Of a stretch of DNA of 64,000 nucleotides, positions 10,376-19,153 are shown one piece after another. A program made the translations under genes and the position numbers. The notes below the pieces were generated by a model. The model saw only the letters and a list, made by a program, of their open reading frames with translations, made no database searches and was not told the origin of the DNA. The DNA is taken from the NCBI RefSeq assembly GCF_000577275.2, contig NZ_HG916852.1:2235001-2299000 (forward strand), written 5' to 3'. How positions within the stretch are numbered: the stretch's first letter is position 1; every line of letters begins with the position of its first letter. Origin of the DNA: Rhizobium favelukesii (lineage in GTDB: Bacteria; Pseudomonadota; Alphaproteobacteria; Rhizobiales; Rhizobiaceae).

Positions 10376-11794
10376 TCAAATTTCGCCGTCATACCCGGCG
10401 CCGCCGCTTTCTAGCAGGCGTCGCAATGTCATGAGACCCGCAACCATATCTTCCCGGTTGCGGGGCGACGAGAAGCCTATCCGTACGCGGTGATAGACTT
10501 TCTCGGCGCGAGCTGCCTTGAACTCATCCTCGTCGTCGATCAGAACGCCATCTCGGTAAGCGGCGTTCTTGAAGGTTCCTGAGAGCCAGGGGTCGGGCAG
10601 TTTCAGCCAGAGGAAGGGCACGTGTGGATGCGATACGAAGTCGTATCCTTGCAGCTGTTCGCGTGCGAGACGTTCGCGGATGGACAGTTCCGCCGCACTT
10701 GCCTTGCGGATCTCGTGCGCCTGGCCGCTTTCCACGAGACGAGCGCAGGCTTCAGCCAGGATGAAAGGCAGCCCGCCAGTGATCATCTTGTGCGTCACCT
10801 TGATCCGCTGCGCAAAATGCGGCGGGCAGGCGACCCAGCCGCCGCGCACGCCGGCGGCCACCGACTTTGAAAGGCCACTGATCAGAAACGTGCGATCGGG
10901 TGCGAGCGACGCAAGCAGGGGATTTTCGTCTCCGGTCATCCCACCATAGAGATCGTCTTCAATCAGCCAGACCCCGTGCCGGCGCGCAATTTCTGCAACC
11001 CGTGTCCGGCGTTCGTGGGGCATCGTCGCCAGGGTGGGATTGTGCGCAGTTGGCATCAGGAACGCGAGTTTGGGATGCTGCTGAAGGCAGAGGCGTTCGA
11101 AGTCATCGGGGATCACGCCATTCTCGTCGGACTCGACGGTAATCGTGCGGCGACCGAGAATGCGCGCGCTGCGGCTGACCTGCGTATAGCTAAGATCCTC
11201 AAATACGATCTTGTCGCCGGGCGATGACACGGCCGAGATGACCGAGACAGCTGCCGCATGCGCCCCAAGGGTAGGGACGATATTTTCTGTCTCAGGCGTC
11301 CAATCGTTTCTGGCCAGCCACCGCCGGCCGGCTTCGTACCAATTTCGCGGGAAAACGCGGGAATAGGACGAAATCTCGGAAAGCTGCTCCTCGCCAATCT
11401 CGGCGAGCACTTTGCCGATGATCTTGCCTTGGCCAAGATCCGGAGCCGCCGTCGTATCAAAGCGTATCTTGCCGGCCGGCGCATCGATCGCGCGTGTGCC
11501 GCCGAGTGCAATGGTCAGCGGGTCCGGCTGATTGCCGGGTGTGGTCTCGGCGCGATCCAGCACATAGGTTCCGCGGCCAACTTCTCCTGCGACGAGGCCA
11601 CGCTCGTGCACCAGCGCGTAAGCGCGGCCGATTGTCCCGATTGTCACGCCAATATCGTAGGCGAGGTTTCGCTGCGGCGGCAATTTGCTGCCGGCAGGCA
11701 ATGTGCCGCTGGCGATGGCTGATTCAATGCTGTCGGCAATCCGGAGATAGACCGGGCCGGAACCACGAGAAAAGTCTGGAAGCCAAGTTGTCAT
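10376..11794 (-). CDS. MocR-type transcription regulator (GntR HTH plus aminotransferase domain)
   Basis: A 472-residue fusion of an N-terminal GntR winged helix (about 12-78) and a fold-type I aminotransferase domain that uses PLP as an effector-sensing cofactor. The Schiff-base lysine is K310 in SGLSKSVAAGVRGGW, and the substrate-side TAHNPT and DDLYG segments are present. MocR regulators usually control a divergent neighbour. Here that is a DUF1127 gene 80 bases away, and a perfect palindrome overlaps the regulator's own start codon. The aminotransferase-like residues do not by themselves prove catalysis. Confidence 0.9.
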   Translation of the reverse strand: MTTWLPDFSRGSGPVYLRIADSIESAIASGTLPAGSKLPPQRNLAYDIGVTIGTIGRAYALVHERGLVAGEVGRGTYVLDRAETTPGNQPDPLTIALGGTRAIDAPAGKIRFDTTAAPDLGQGKIIGKVLAEIGEEQLSEISSYSRVFPRNWYEAGRRWLARNDWTPETENIVPTLGAHAAAVSVISAVSSPGDKIVFEDLSYTQVSRSARILGRRTITVESDENGVIPDDFERLCLQQHPKLAFLMPTAHNPTLATMPHERRTRVAEIARRHGVWLIEDDLYGGMTGDENPLLASLAPDRTFLISGLSKSVAAGVRGGWVACPPHFAQRIKVTHKMITGGLPFILAEACARLVESGQAHEIRKASAAELSIRERLAREQLQGYDFVSHPHVPFLWLKLPDPWLSGTFKNAAYRDGVLIDDEDEFKAARAEKVYHRVRIGFSSPRNREDMVAGLMTLRRLLESGGAGYDGEI

Positions 11795-11796
11795 GA

Positions 11797-11817
11797 TGAC
11801 AATTCTTTATATTGTCA
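11797..11817. promoter_or_regulatory. Palindromic operator, probably for the MocR regulator
   Basis: Perfect inverted repeat TGACAAT-N7-ATTGTCA located just upstream of the mocR-like start. Its right half supplies TTGTCA (11812-11817), which reads as a -35 box 17 bases from CTATGT (11835-11840), giving a plausible promoter for the rightward DUF1127 gene. Binding here would control both directions. Confidence 0.65.
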
Positions 11818-11873
11818 CCCTCAAATCGTCAACGCTATGTCCAGGGCGGATACAATTTTGCTTGGAGAATGAC

Positions 11874-12140
11874 ATGTCTGCCGTTCCAGAGAACGAGCCT
11901 GCGATTGCGCCTCTGTCGTCTGGGGTGCAATCGATGCAATACCGTATTCCGCAAGACTCGGTCGGCGCATCGCGCGCTCAGGCCTTGCTGCAGTCCGCGT
12001 GGCATCGGCTATCGTCGTGGCACCAGAAGCGCGAAACCCGCCGGGTCCTGCGGGATCTGACGGACGACGAACTGTTGGACATTGGCATCACGCGTGCGCA
12101 AGCACGCGAGGAAGCCGGCAAATCGCCCTTCTGGGATTGA
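11874..12140 (+). CDS. DUF1127 domain-containing small protein
   Basis: An 88-residue basic protein whose last 50 residues carry the DUF1127 (YjiS-like) pattern: a WHQKRETRRVLRDLTDDELLDIGITR-type helix pair ending near FWD. Such small proteins are abundant in Rhizobiaceae and some affect RNA turnover or phosphate and carbon metabolism, but none of that can be assigned here. The frame opens at 11793. ATG 11874 follows GGAGAATG at correct spacing. It is transcribed away from the MocR regulator and probably regulated by it. Confidence 0.8.
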   Translation: MSAVPENEPAIAPLSSGVQSMQYRIPQDSVGASRAQALLQSAWHRLSSWHQKRETRRVLRDLTDDELLDIGITRAQAREEAGKSPFWD

Positions 12141-12539
12141 TCAGCCGCAAGCCTTGCCGCCGGATGCCCAGCGGGTGACATCCTTGACGATCCGCGGCCC
12201 TGCGGAGCCTTGCATCATTGGACCAAAGGCGTCGAGCTTGGAGGGGTTGCCTTCGGCCTGAACGACGAGCAAAGGGCGGCTCTCGGGGCTGCCCCTGTGC
12301 ACGACGAGAATGCGCGGACGACCGGAGAAGGAATTCAGTTCGGGCGCCAGCCTGTAGTCAGCGAAGGCGGCGTCGCCGGACTTGAACCAGCAGGCGTTCG
12401 CGCCGAGAGCAACGCGCTCCATCGTCGAAAGCGCGCTGCGATCCGGACCCTTCGCCGGCGTGTTCGTTTGGCAGGACGCCACCAATACTGCTGTTGCGGC
12501 AATCGCGAGAATGCGTGTCGTCGAAAGGCGAGGGCGCAT
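12141..12539 (-). CDS. Hypothetical lipoprotein
   Basis: I do not recognise the family. The 132-residue product has a short basic N-terminus, a hydrophobic stretch and a lipobox-like LVASC near residue 23, so it is predicted to be exported and lipidated. The mature part has one further pair of Cys residues (ANACWF and a C-terminal KACG) that could form a disulphide. A TTG precedes the ATG at 12539, and GGAGCAAG serves as ribosome site. The stop abuts the DUF1127 stop, with the two genes converging without spacing. Confidence 0.65.
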   Translation of the reverse strand: MRPRLSTTRILAIAATAVLVASCQTNTPAKGPDRSALSTMERVALGANACWFKSGDAAFADYRLAPELNSFSGRPRILVVHRGSPESRPLLVVQAEGNPSKLDAFGPMMQGSAGPRIVKDVTRWASGGKACG

Positions 12540-12587
12540 CAATCTTGCTCCAATGGACCGGATGAATGGCCTCTTACCTGCCGAAGG

Positions 12588-13259
12588 TTAAGCAGCGATT
12601 ACCTCGAGGGCCGAAGCGAACAGAGCGCGGCCGTCGGAACCGCCATGCGCCGCTTCGATGAGGTTTTCGGGGTGCGGCATCATGCCGAGGATGTTGCCCT
12701 TGTCGTTCATGACGGCGGCAATATCGTTCATCGAGCCGTTCGGATTGGTGCCTTCCGCATAGCGGAAAACGACCTGTCCGTTGCCCTCGATCGTTGCCAG
12801 CGTCTCTGCGTCGGCAAAATAGTTGCCATCGTGATGCGCAACCGGGCAGCGTATGATCTGCCCCTCGGAATAGGCACGGGTGAAATCGGTGTCGGCGTTT
12901 GCGACTTCGAGCTTGATCTCACGGCAGACGAACTTAAGCGAGGCATTGCGCATCAGTGCACCGGGTAGCAGGCCTGCCTCGAGGAGGATCTGGAAGCCGT
13001 TGCACACGCCGAGAACCTTGACGCCCTTGTTCGCCTTTTCGACGATTGCCTGCATGACCGGCATGCGCGCTGCGATGGCGCCACAACGAAGGTAGTCGCC
13101 ATAGGAAAAGCCGCCAGGGATGACGATAAGGTCGACGTCCGGAATATCCGTCTCCGTTTGCCAGATCGTCACCGGTGCGCGACCGGAGATTTTCGTCAGT
13201 GCAGCGATCATGTCGCGATCGCGATTGAGGCCCGGAAGTTGAACGACGGCTGATTTCAT
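12588..13259 (-). CDS. purQ: Phosphoribosylformylglycinamidine synthase glutaminase subunit PurQ
   Basis: A 223-residue class I glutamine amidotransferase that supplies ammonia to PurL. The nucleophile is Cys86 in GVCNGFQ, and the His-Glu pair is H196 and E198 in MMPHPEN. The [10 protein letters not shown] segment is characteristic of PurQ. It lies downstream of purC, purS and a small coiled-coil gene on the same strand, with tight spacing to the latter (8 bases). The length is normal. Confidence 0.97.
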   Translation of the reverse strand: MKSAVVQLPGLNRDRDMIAALTKISGRAPVTIWQTETDIPDVDLIVIPGGFSYGDYLRCGAIAARMPVMQAIVEKANKGVKVLGVCNGFQILLEAGLLPGALMRNASLKFVCREIKLEVANADTDFTRAYSEGQIIRCPVAHHDGNYFADAETLATIEGNGQVVFRYAEGTNPNGSMNDIAAVMNDKGNILGMMPHPENLIEAAHGGSDGRALFASALEVIAA

Positions 13260-13267
13260 GACTGCGG

Positions 13268-13513
13268 CTAAAACCTTGTTTGTGCTTCTGCAAGTTCTCT
13301 AAGTACGAGACGCTTTTCAATACGCTCCAGCCGGCCTTCATGCCGACCGAGGACACCGTAAATACTATGTATTTCCTGCTGCATCGACGTCATCGTGTCG
13401 CTCATGCAGTGCATTTCGCTCCGGATCTCTTCAAGCGACGCATCTAACGTATCGATGTGTTCGTGCATTTTCGTCAACAACTCAAGCACGAGCTCTTGCG
13501 TCAATTCAGCCAT
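13268..13513 (-). CDS. Small coiled-coil protein between purS and purQ
   Basis: An 81-residue acidic protein with no recognised family. It is almost entirely heptad-like ([19 protein letters not shown] and onward), with a Met-rich middle ([12 protein letters not shown]) and a basic LERIEKRL end, so a dimeric coiled coil is likely. ATG 13513 follows a good GGAG. It is packed between purS (21 bases) and purQ (8 bases), so it is translated from the purine operon. Nothing in the sequence says whether it contacts the PurLQS complex. Confidence 0.7.
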   Translation of the reverse strand: MAELTQELVLELLTKMHEHIDTLDASLEEIRSEMHCMSDTMTSMQQEIHSIYGVLGRHEGRLERIEKRLVLRELAEAQTRF

Positions 13514-13534
13514 CGAGTGCGCTCCTCGACCAGA

Positions 13535-13777
13535 TTAGTCGACGGAAATATTATAGTTCTCGATCACCGTATTTGCGAGGAGTTTCTCGCACATCGCCTT
13601 GAGCTCGCTCTCCGCTTTCGCCTTGTCAGCGCCTTCGAGTTCGACGTCGAAAACCTTGCCCTGACGGACATGCCCGACACCATCGAATCCAAGCGCGCCG
13701 AGGGCGCCCTCGATTGCCTTGCCCTGCGGATCGAGAACGCCGTTTTTCAGCGTGACGGTTACACGAGCCTTGATCAC
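13535..13777 (-). CDS. purS: Phosphoribosylformylglycinamidine synthase subunit PurS
   Basis: An 80-residue PurS, the small dimeric subunit that bridges PurL and PurQ in FGAM synthase. It shows the family's KARVTVTLKNGVLDPQG opening, the ALGALGF helix turn and the conserved CEKLLANTVIENY tail. It lies 33 bases after purC and before the coiled-coil gene and purQ. Confidence 0.95.
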   Translation of the reverse strand: MIKARVTVTLKNGVLDPQGKAIEGALGALGFDGVGHVRQGKVFDVELEGADKAKAESELKAMCEKLLANTVIENYNISVD

Positions 13778-13810
13778 TTTATCTTCCCTGTCTTGCTTGG
13801 CCTGAATGTC

Positions 13811-14575
13811 TTACTTCACGAGTACCGGACCGGTGCCGCGCACAGGCTCGTTCTCGTTGATGATGCCGAGACGACGCGCAACTTCCGAATAGGCTTCGAG
13901 AAGGCCGCCCATGTCGCGGCGGAAGCGGTCCTTGTCCATCTTCTCGCGGGTGTCGATATCCCACAGACGGCAGGAGTCCGGCGAAATCTCATCGGCGAGG
14001 ATGATGCGCATCATGTCGCCTTCATAGAGGCGGCCGCATTCGATCTTGAAGTCGACAAGCTGGATGCCGACACCTAGGAAAAGGCCGGTCATGAAATCGT
14101 TGACGCGAATGGCGAGCGCCATGATGTCATCGAGTTCGGCGGGGTTTGCCCAGCCGAAAGCCGTTATGTGCTCTTCAGAGACCATCGGATCGTCGAGCGC
14201 GTCAGACTTGTAGTAGAACTCGATGATCGACCGCGGCAGCACCACGCCTTCCTCGATACCGAGGCGCTTCGACAGCGAGCCGGCGGCAACGTTACGAACA
14301 ACGATCTCGAGCGGGATCATTTCCACTTCGCGGATCAACTGCTCGCGCATGTTGAGGCGGCGGATGAAATGCGTCGGAATGCCGATCTTGTTTAGATGGC
14401 TGAAGATGTATTCCGAAATACGGTTATTCAGAACGCCTTTGCCATCGATGACTTCGTGCTTCTTCTTGTTGAAGGCGGTGGCATCATCTTTGAAGAACTG
14501 GATCAGCGTGCCCGGTTCCGGGCCCTCATACAGAATCTTTGCTTTGCCCTCGTAGATACGGCGGCGACGGTTCAT
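13811..14575 (-). CDS. purC: SAICAR synthase PurC
   Basis: A 254-residue phosphoribosylaminoimidazole-succinocarboxamide synthase that condenses CAIR with aspartate using ATP. The typical N-terminal [12 protein letters not shown], the FKDDATAFN segment, RNVAAGSL and VDFKIECG are all present. It is the first gene of the purC-purS-(coiled coil)-purQ run. ATG 14575 is preceded by an AT-rich leader; the gap of 230 bases back to the c-di-GMP protein gene should hold the operon promoter. Confidence 0.97.
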   Translation of the reverse strand: MNRRRRIYEGKAKILYEGPEPGTLIQFFKDDATAFNKKKHEVIDGKGVLNNRISEYIFSHLNKIGIPTHFIRRLNMREQLIREVEMIPLEIVVRNVAAGSLSKRLGIEEGVVLPRSIIEFYYKSDALDDPMVSEEHITAFGWANPAELDDIMALAIRVNDFMTGLFLGVGIQLVDFKIECGRLYEGDMMRIILADEISPDSCRLWDIDTREKMDKDRFRRDMGGLLEAYSEVARRLGIINENEPVRGTGPVLVK

Positions 14576-14805
14576 TGCAATTGTTCTCTATCGTTGGCGC
14601 TCTTGGGATAGCGCGAGTGGATCTATCTCGTGGCGTCCCCTTAAAGGAAAAGCGAGGGTTTCACAATCCGCCTGTCACTCCTTCCCCGGATTCCGGCGCT
14701 TCCGGAGGCCGCTAAGAGAATCGAAGACCTTCTGTAAGGCAGTTTACAGGTTTTTCGCGGCCAACGGAATGTGACGCAGCCGCGTCAGGGCAGTCATGCA
14801 AGCCT

Positions 14806-17139
14806 TTATCTTGCGCCCGAGCCGCTGAGCGACTTACGCAAATCGTGCTGCAAACCACGCGCCAGGCCCTCGACGCCGCGCCAGGACGCGGCGCGCACGA
14901 AGGGCGGGATCTGCAGTGCGGGCATCGGGCGGGCGAGCGCGTAGCCCTGCAGCATATCGCAACCGAGATCACAGAGAATGCGGACGTGGTCCATCGTTTC
15001 GACGCCCTCGGCGGTGACGAGGATATTAAGCGAACGGCCGATATCGATGATCGAGCGGACCAGTTTCCGCTGCTCGGCGGAATGTGGCAGCATGCGGATC
15101 AACTCGCGGTCGATCTTCAAGGTCTTCGGACTGAGTTTCAAAAGACTGACAATGGATGCATGGCCCGTGCCGAAGTCATCGATCTCTATGTCGATGCCGA
15201 GGCGGCGCAGGTGCCGGAGATTGGCGATCACGGCATCATCGCAATCGTCGAGTGAAATCGATTCAAGCAGCTCGAACGAGATTGTGCGAGGTTCGATCTT
15301 CAAGCCGCGAAGCTTCTTCGCAAGGGTTGGATCACCGAGACGACGCGACGACACGTTAACCGCAATCTTCGGGATGAGAAGACCCTCGTCCTCCCATCGG
15401 TGCCGGTCCGCGAGCGCTTGCTCGAGGATCAGCCCGTCGATGGTGGAGACCACATCCAGATCCTCAGCGATCGTCAGGAAACGATCAGGAGCCAGCAAAC
15501 CATGTTCCCGGTGCTGCCAGCGAGCCAGCGTCTCGACGCCGGCGACATCGAGCGTTCGGGCATGGAACTGCAACTGGTAGAGCGGGACAAACTCCCCCCG
15601 CTCGAGACCGAGGAGGATTTCGTCCGCCAGCCGCTTGCTGGCGATGATGCGGTGCCGCTCGTCGGTCGAGAAGAATTCGTGCCGGTTGCGTCCGCCGCTT
15701 TTCGCGCGATAGAGCGCGATGTCAGCATTGAGCAGAAGCTGCTTGGCATCGAGCGCCGGACCGCTTTCAGCCGCAATGCCGATGCTGGCGCCGAAACGGC
15801 AATCGTGGCCCTCGTAGCGAATGGGCTTGCAGAGCTCGCGGATGATGCGCTCCGCCAGATTGGAGATCTTCTTCGGCGTGACATCGAGTGTGCAGATGAC
15901 CACGAATTCATCGCCACCAATGCGGGCGACGAAATCGGTCGAACGGACACTCCCCGTCAGCACCTGTGCTGCATGCTTCAGCATTGCGTCGCCGGCGCGG
16001 TGGCCGAGCGTATCGTTGATCTGTTTGAAGCGGTCGAGATCGATGTGGAGGATCGCGAGCGTCAGCCCGGTGCGGCGACATTCGGCGGAACGCTCATCCA
16101 GCATGCGGTCGAGGTATCGCCGGTTTGGCAGGCCGGTGAGATAATCGTGCAGCGCCAGGTGCTCGATGTTCTCCTTGGCGCTTTCGAGTTCCCTGTTGCG
16201 GGCTTCCGCGAGATCCTTGGCGCGCTGTAACTCGGTATTGAGCCTGACTTCGGCGGTCACATCCCAATTTGCGCCAATCAGCTTGCGGCGCCCGTCACTG
16301 TCAAGAAAGAAGGCTGCTTTTGCGCGGATGACACGTTCGATGCCGTCCTGCCTGATGATGCGGAATTCGTGTTGGAAATCGGTGCTGTTAGCGACGCTCT
16401 CATTGATGGTCGCCAGCACGCGATCCCTGTCGTCGGGATGCAGCGACGCCTCCCAGGCGTTGCCGGTGCTGACCGGAGACGTGTTGGTAATGCCGTAGAT
16501 TGCCAGAAGGCGATCGTCCCAATCGACGGTGCCGTTTTCGATATCTGCCTCGAAGACGCCGATATCAGAGATATCGAGCGCGAGATCCAGGCGCCGCGAC
16601 AGATGCGCAAGCCGCTCCTCGGCCTCCTTGCGTGCGGTGATATCGTTGTCGGTGCCAACGAGCCGGGCAGGGGCGCCGTTTTCGTCCCATTCCACGCAAG
16701 CGCCTCGGCACTCGATCCAGATCCAGTGGCCGTCTCTGTGGCGCTCCCGATACTCGAAAATCTGATAGTCCGGATCGCCGGCGTTCTGCCGTTCGATGGC
16801 CTTGACGACGAAGTCCCGGTCGTCCGGGTGGATGAGGTCGATCCACGTGTCATAGTCGCCGTCGGCATCCTCATCGGGCGCCATGCCGCGCATCATTTTC
16901 CACGTGTCGGAGTAGTAGCGTTTGCCAAGACGAAGATTGTGGTCCCAGACGCCGAGGCCCGATCCGACAAGAGCGTAGTTCCAGCGGCTCTCGCGTTCCG
17001 AGAGTTCAACACTGTTCTGCGGGGCCGTGTCGCCGTCAAACGCCGCGGCGTCAAGCTTAGCCTTCGATTTGACCCGTTTGTCGGGAGTCGTTTGCTTCAA
17101 TCTGCATACTCGCTCTTTTAGCGTGTAGATATTTTGCAT
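14806..17139 (-). CDS. PAS-PAS-GGDEF-EAL cyclic-di-GMP signalling protein
   Basis: A 777-residue cytoplasmic protein with no membrane segment. Two PAS/PAC modules (about 52-170 and 180-305) each end in a D(I/V)TA motif. A linker helix leads to a GGDEF domain with intact GGDEF at 408-412, and an EAL domain runs from about 510 to 755. In the EAL domain the signature reads ETL (536-538) and the DDFGTG motif is followed by HAS, while TAEGVET is kept. Both synthase and phosphodiesterase activity are therefore possible, and the net activity cannot be read. It starts at ATG 17139 and faces a small membrane-protein gene across 167 AT-rich bases. Confidence 0.93.
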   Translation of the reverse strand: MQNIYTLKERVCRLKQTTPDKRVKSKAKLDAAAFDGDTAPQNSVELSERESRWNYALVGSGLGVWDHNLRLGKRYYSDTWKMMRGMAPDEDADGDYDTWIDLIHPDDRDFVVKAIERQNAGDPDYQIFEYRERHRDGHWIWIECRGACVEWDENGAPARLVGTDNDITARKEAEERLAHLSRRLDLALDISDIGVFEADIENGTVDWDDRLLAIYGITNTSPVSTGNAWEASLHPDDRDRVLATINESVANSTDFQHEFRIIRQDGIERVIRAKAAFFLDSDGRRKLIGANWDVTAEVRLNTELQRAKDLAEARNRELESAKENIEHLALHDYLTGLPNRRYLDRMLDERSAECRRTGLTLAILHIDLDRFKQINDTLGHRAGDAMLKHAAQVLTGSVRSTDFVARIGGDEFVVICTLDVTPKKISNLAERIIRELCKPIRYEGHDCRFGASIGIAAESGPALDAKQLLLNADIALYRAKSGGRNRHEFFSTDERHRIIASKRLADEILLGLERGEFVPLYQLQFHARTLDVAGVETLARWQHREHGLLAPDRFLTIAEDLDVVSTIDGLILEQALADRHRWEDEGLLIPKIAVNVSSRRLGDPTLAKKLRGLKIEPRTISFELLESISLDDCDDAVIANLRHLRRLGIDIEIDDFGTGHASIVSLLKLSPKTLKIDRELIRMLPHSAEQRKLVRSIIDIGRSLNILVTAEGVETMDHVRILCDLGCDMLQGYALARPMPALQIPPFVRAASWRGVEGLARGLQHDLRKSLSGSGAR

Positions 17140-17306
17140 TCATTGAATTAAACAGCCCTTAATGTCGTCAAAATAATAATAATGCAAAAACAAATGCTTA
17201 GTCGCGCTGTAATGGGTGCATACGCCTGGAGGCGAGTAACTTTTCCATAATGTGCATACACTTGTCTGGCAGCACCCTATATCGCACCGATTGGGGAGGG
17301 AATGAC

Positions 17307-17396
17307 ATGTCTCCAGAATGGCCGATGTTCATCCTGCAATGCATCGTTCTCGTGGGCCTGGCGGGCGTTCTCTTCATTCGCGGAGAGGGCGACTAG
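17307..17396 (+). CDS. Small single-span membrane protein (29 residues)
   Basis: A 29-residue open frame starting MSPEWPMFIL and ending RGEGD, made of one hydrophobic helix (about 7-23) with an acidic tail. A strong GGGGAGGG ribosome site sits 6 bases before ATG 17307, and a CTATAT element at 17277-17282 could be a -10 box. No family is recognised. The ribosome site, clean membrane topology and divergent position relative to the c-di-GMP gene are the support. An overlapping longer frame in another phase looks spurious. Confidence 0.55.
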   Translation: MSPEWPMFILQCIVLVGLAGVLFIRGEGD

Positions 17397-17567
17397 CCGC
17401 CAGATCAGCCACAAACCGTCTGTGCGTCTCCACGACGCGTGGCCTCGGTACGGTCAGCTATGGGTCGTAATCTCGCCCCTTCGTTTCGCGAGCCGCCGAG
17501 AGATGATCTTGAAGCGCTGAGGCGTCGCGAATTTGCCGATCGCATCGATGCAGCTCTACGAAGGGCG

Positions 17568-18122
17568 TTACGGCTTCAAGCGACTCAGGAACTGCGCGAA
17601 CACCATGGTTCCTTCCGGCCATGGCCCGTGGCCCGACTCGCTGTTGATGTGCCCGGCTTCCCCCGCATCGATGAGGAGCGATCCCCAGCTTGCCGCGATG
17701 TCATCGGCGTGTTCGTAGCTGCCGAAGGGATCATTGCGGCTGGCGATTGTAATGGTCGGAAACGGAAGTGGGTCGCGCGGGTACGGGCCGAATGTCATCA
17801 GGTGCTTCGGTCGTATTGCCGGATTGGCAACATCCGGGGGTGCGACGAAGAATGCCCCGGCCACCTTGTTGCGGAAATGGGGAATTGCGTGGATGGCGGA
17901 GGGAATGCCAAGCGAATGCGCAACCAATACCACCGGTCGCGTCGCGGCATTCACTTCCTCGGCAATGCGGCTCACCCAATCGTCGCGGACCGGCTTCGAC
18001 CATTCAGCCTGTTCGACACGACGAGCCGTGCTGAGCTTGGCCTCCCAGCGGCTTTGCCAGTGGTCGGGACCGGAATTTGTATAACCGGGGATAATGAGAA
18101 TTTCGGCGTCTGAAGCTTTCAT
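17568..18122 (-). CDS. RBBP9/YdeN-type serine hydrolase
   Basis: A 184-residue minimal alpha/beta hydrolase. The family pattern is clear: ILIIPGYTNSGPDHWQSRWE at the N-terminus, nucleophile Ser70 in VAHSLG, a catalytic Asp in the SRNDPF loop and the catalytic His in the C-terminal GHINSESGHG segment. Substrates of bacterial members are mostly unknown. ATG 18122 gives the standard length. It is a single gene with no tight neighbour. Confidence 0.88.
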   Translation of the reverse strand: MKASDAEILIIPGYTNSGPDHWQSRWEAKLSTARRVEQAEWSKPVRDDWVSRIAEEVNAATRPVVLVAHSLGIPSAIHAIPHFRNKVAGAFFVAPPDVANPAIRPKHLMTFGPYPRDPLPFPTITIASRNDPFGSYEHADDIAASWGSLLIDAGEAGHINSESGHGPWPEGTMVFAQFLSRLKP

Positions 18123-18279
18123 GATGCGCGGATTTGAGAAAGCTTGACGGCGATGTCAAGGGAGGGTGGGACAAGGCCGCCGAAATTTGTTATGTTTTCA
18201 GCAGTGCCGGTTGCGTCTCGTATCGGCGTTATCGCCGATCCTTTCGCTGCCGGCTATCTTGGCTGAGGAGGAGAAAGCC

Positions 18280-19083
18280 ATGACGGCATTCCATGTTATG
18301 TCGGGTGCAGGCGATGTCTACACACGTCCGGTCGTCAACAAGATCAGCGTTGCGGATGTCTTCGATGCGCTGCGGCGCGGGCTCGACGATTTTCGAGAAA
18401 AACCATCCCACTATGTATTTCTGTGCCTGATGTATCCGATTGCCGGCATTTTTCTTGCGCTCGCAACATCAAGTGCCAACCTCCTGCCGATGATTTTTCC
18501 GCTGATATCAGGCTTTGCGCTGATCGGTCCCATCGCCGCGATCGGGCTCTATGAGATCAGCCGCAGGCGGGAAGCGGGCCTGGACACCTCGTGGAGACAT
18601 GCGCTCGAGGTGACAAGATCGCCGGCGTTCCCATCGATCGTTGCCGGCGGATTGCTGCTGTTCGGCTTCTTCGTGGTCTGGCTCGTCGCTGCGCAGACGC
18701 TCTATTCGAACGTCTTCGGCGATGTTTTCCCGCGCTCAATCTCCTTATTCTTCTCGGAGATCGTCGGCACGCCTGAGGGAATCCAGCTGATCATGTGGGG
18801 ACATCTGCTCGGTCTGGGCTTTGCCATCATCGTTCTGGGCACGACCGTCGTAACCTTTCCCTTGCTGCTGGATCGGGACGTCGGCCTCGTTTGCGCGATG
18901 GAAACATCGGTCAGGGCGACCGTCGCCAACCCGGTGCCGGTCTTCTGCTGGGGTCTCATCATCGCTGTCAGCCTCATCGTTGGCACGATCCCGCTGTTTG
19001 TCGGGCTTGCCCTCGTCATGCCGGTGCTCGGCCACGCCAGCTGGCATCTCTATAGGAAGCTCGTGGCACCTCCGGTCGTCTGA
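18280..19083 (+). CDS. DUF2189 domain-containing membrane protein
   Basis: A 267-residue inner-membrane protein with about six hydrophobic segments after a short cytoplasmic N-terminus. The sequence around FREKPSHYVFLCLMYPIAGIFL and the following GPIAAIGLYEISRRRE fits the DUF2189 family of alphaproteobacterial membrane proteins, whose function is unknown. A frame opens at 18166, but GGAGGAGA stands just before ATG 18280, which I take as the start. The downstream iron permease-like gene follows after 70 bases that form a hairpin. Confidence 0.82.
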   Translation: MTAFHVMSGAGDVYTRPVVNKISVADVFDALRRGLDDFREKPSHYVFLCLMYPIAGIFLALATSSANLLPMIFPLISGFALIGPIAAIGLYEISRRREAGLDTSWRHALEVTRSPAFPSIVAGGLLLFGFFVVWLVAAQTLYSNVFGDVFPRSISLFFSEIVGTPEGIQLIMWGHLLGLGFAIIVLGTTVVTFPLLLDRDVGLVCAMETSVRATVANPVPVFCWGLIIAVSLIVGTIPLFVGLALVMPVLGHASWHLYRKLVAPPVV

Positions 19084-19109
19084 CGGCCACAGGGCTGGAA
19101 CTGGACCAC

Positions 19110-19147
19110 CTCCCTCGGAGTTTCGCTGAGGCGAATACCCGAGGGAG
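19110..19147 (+). promoter_or_regulatory. Shine-Dalgarno-masking hairpin before the iron permease-like gene
   Basis: Nine-base stem CTCCCTCGG (19110-19118) pairs with CCGAGGGAG (19139-19147), enclosing a second five-base stem TTCGC / GCGAA with a TGAG loop. The 3' arm contains the GAGGGAG ribosome site of the gene starting at 19154. There is no T tract, so it is not an obvious terminator. Translational control, for example thermal or ligand-dependent opening, is an inference. Confidence 0.5.
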
Positions 19148-19153
19148 TTCCAT

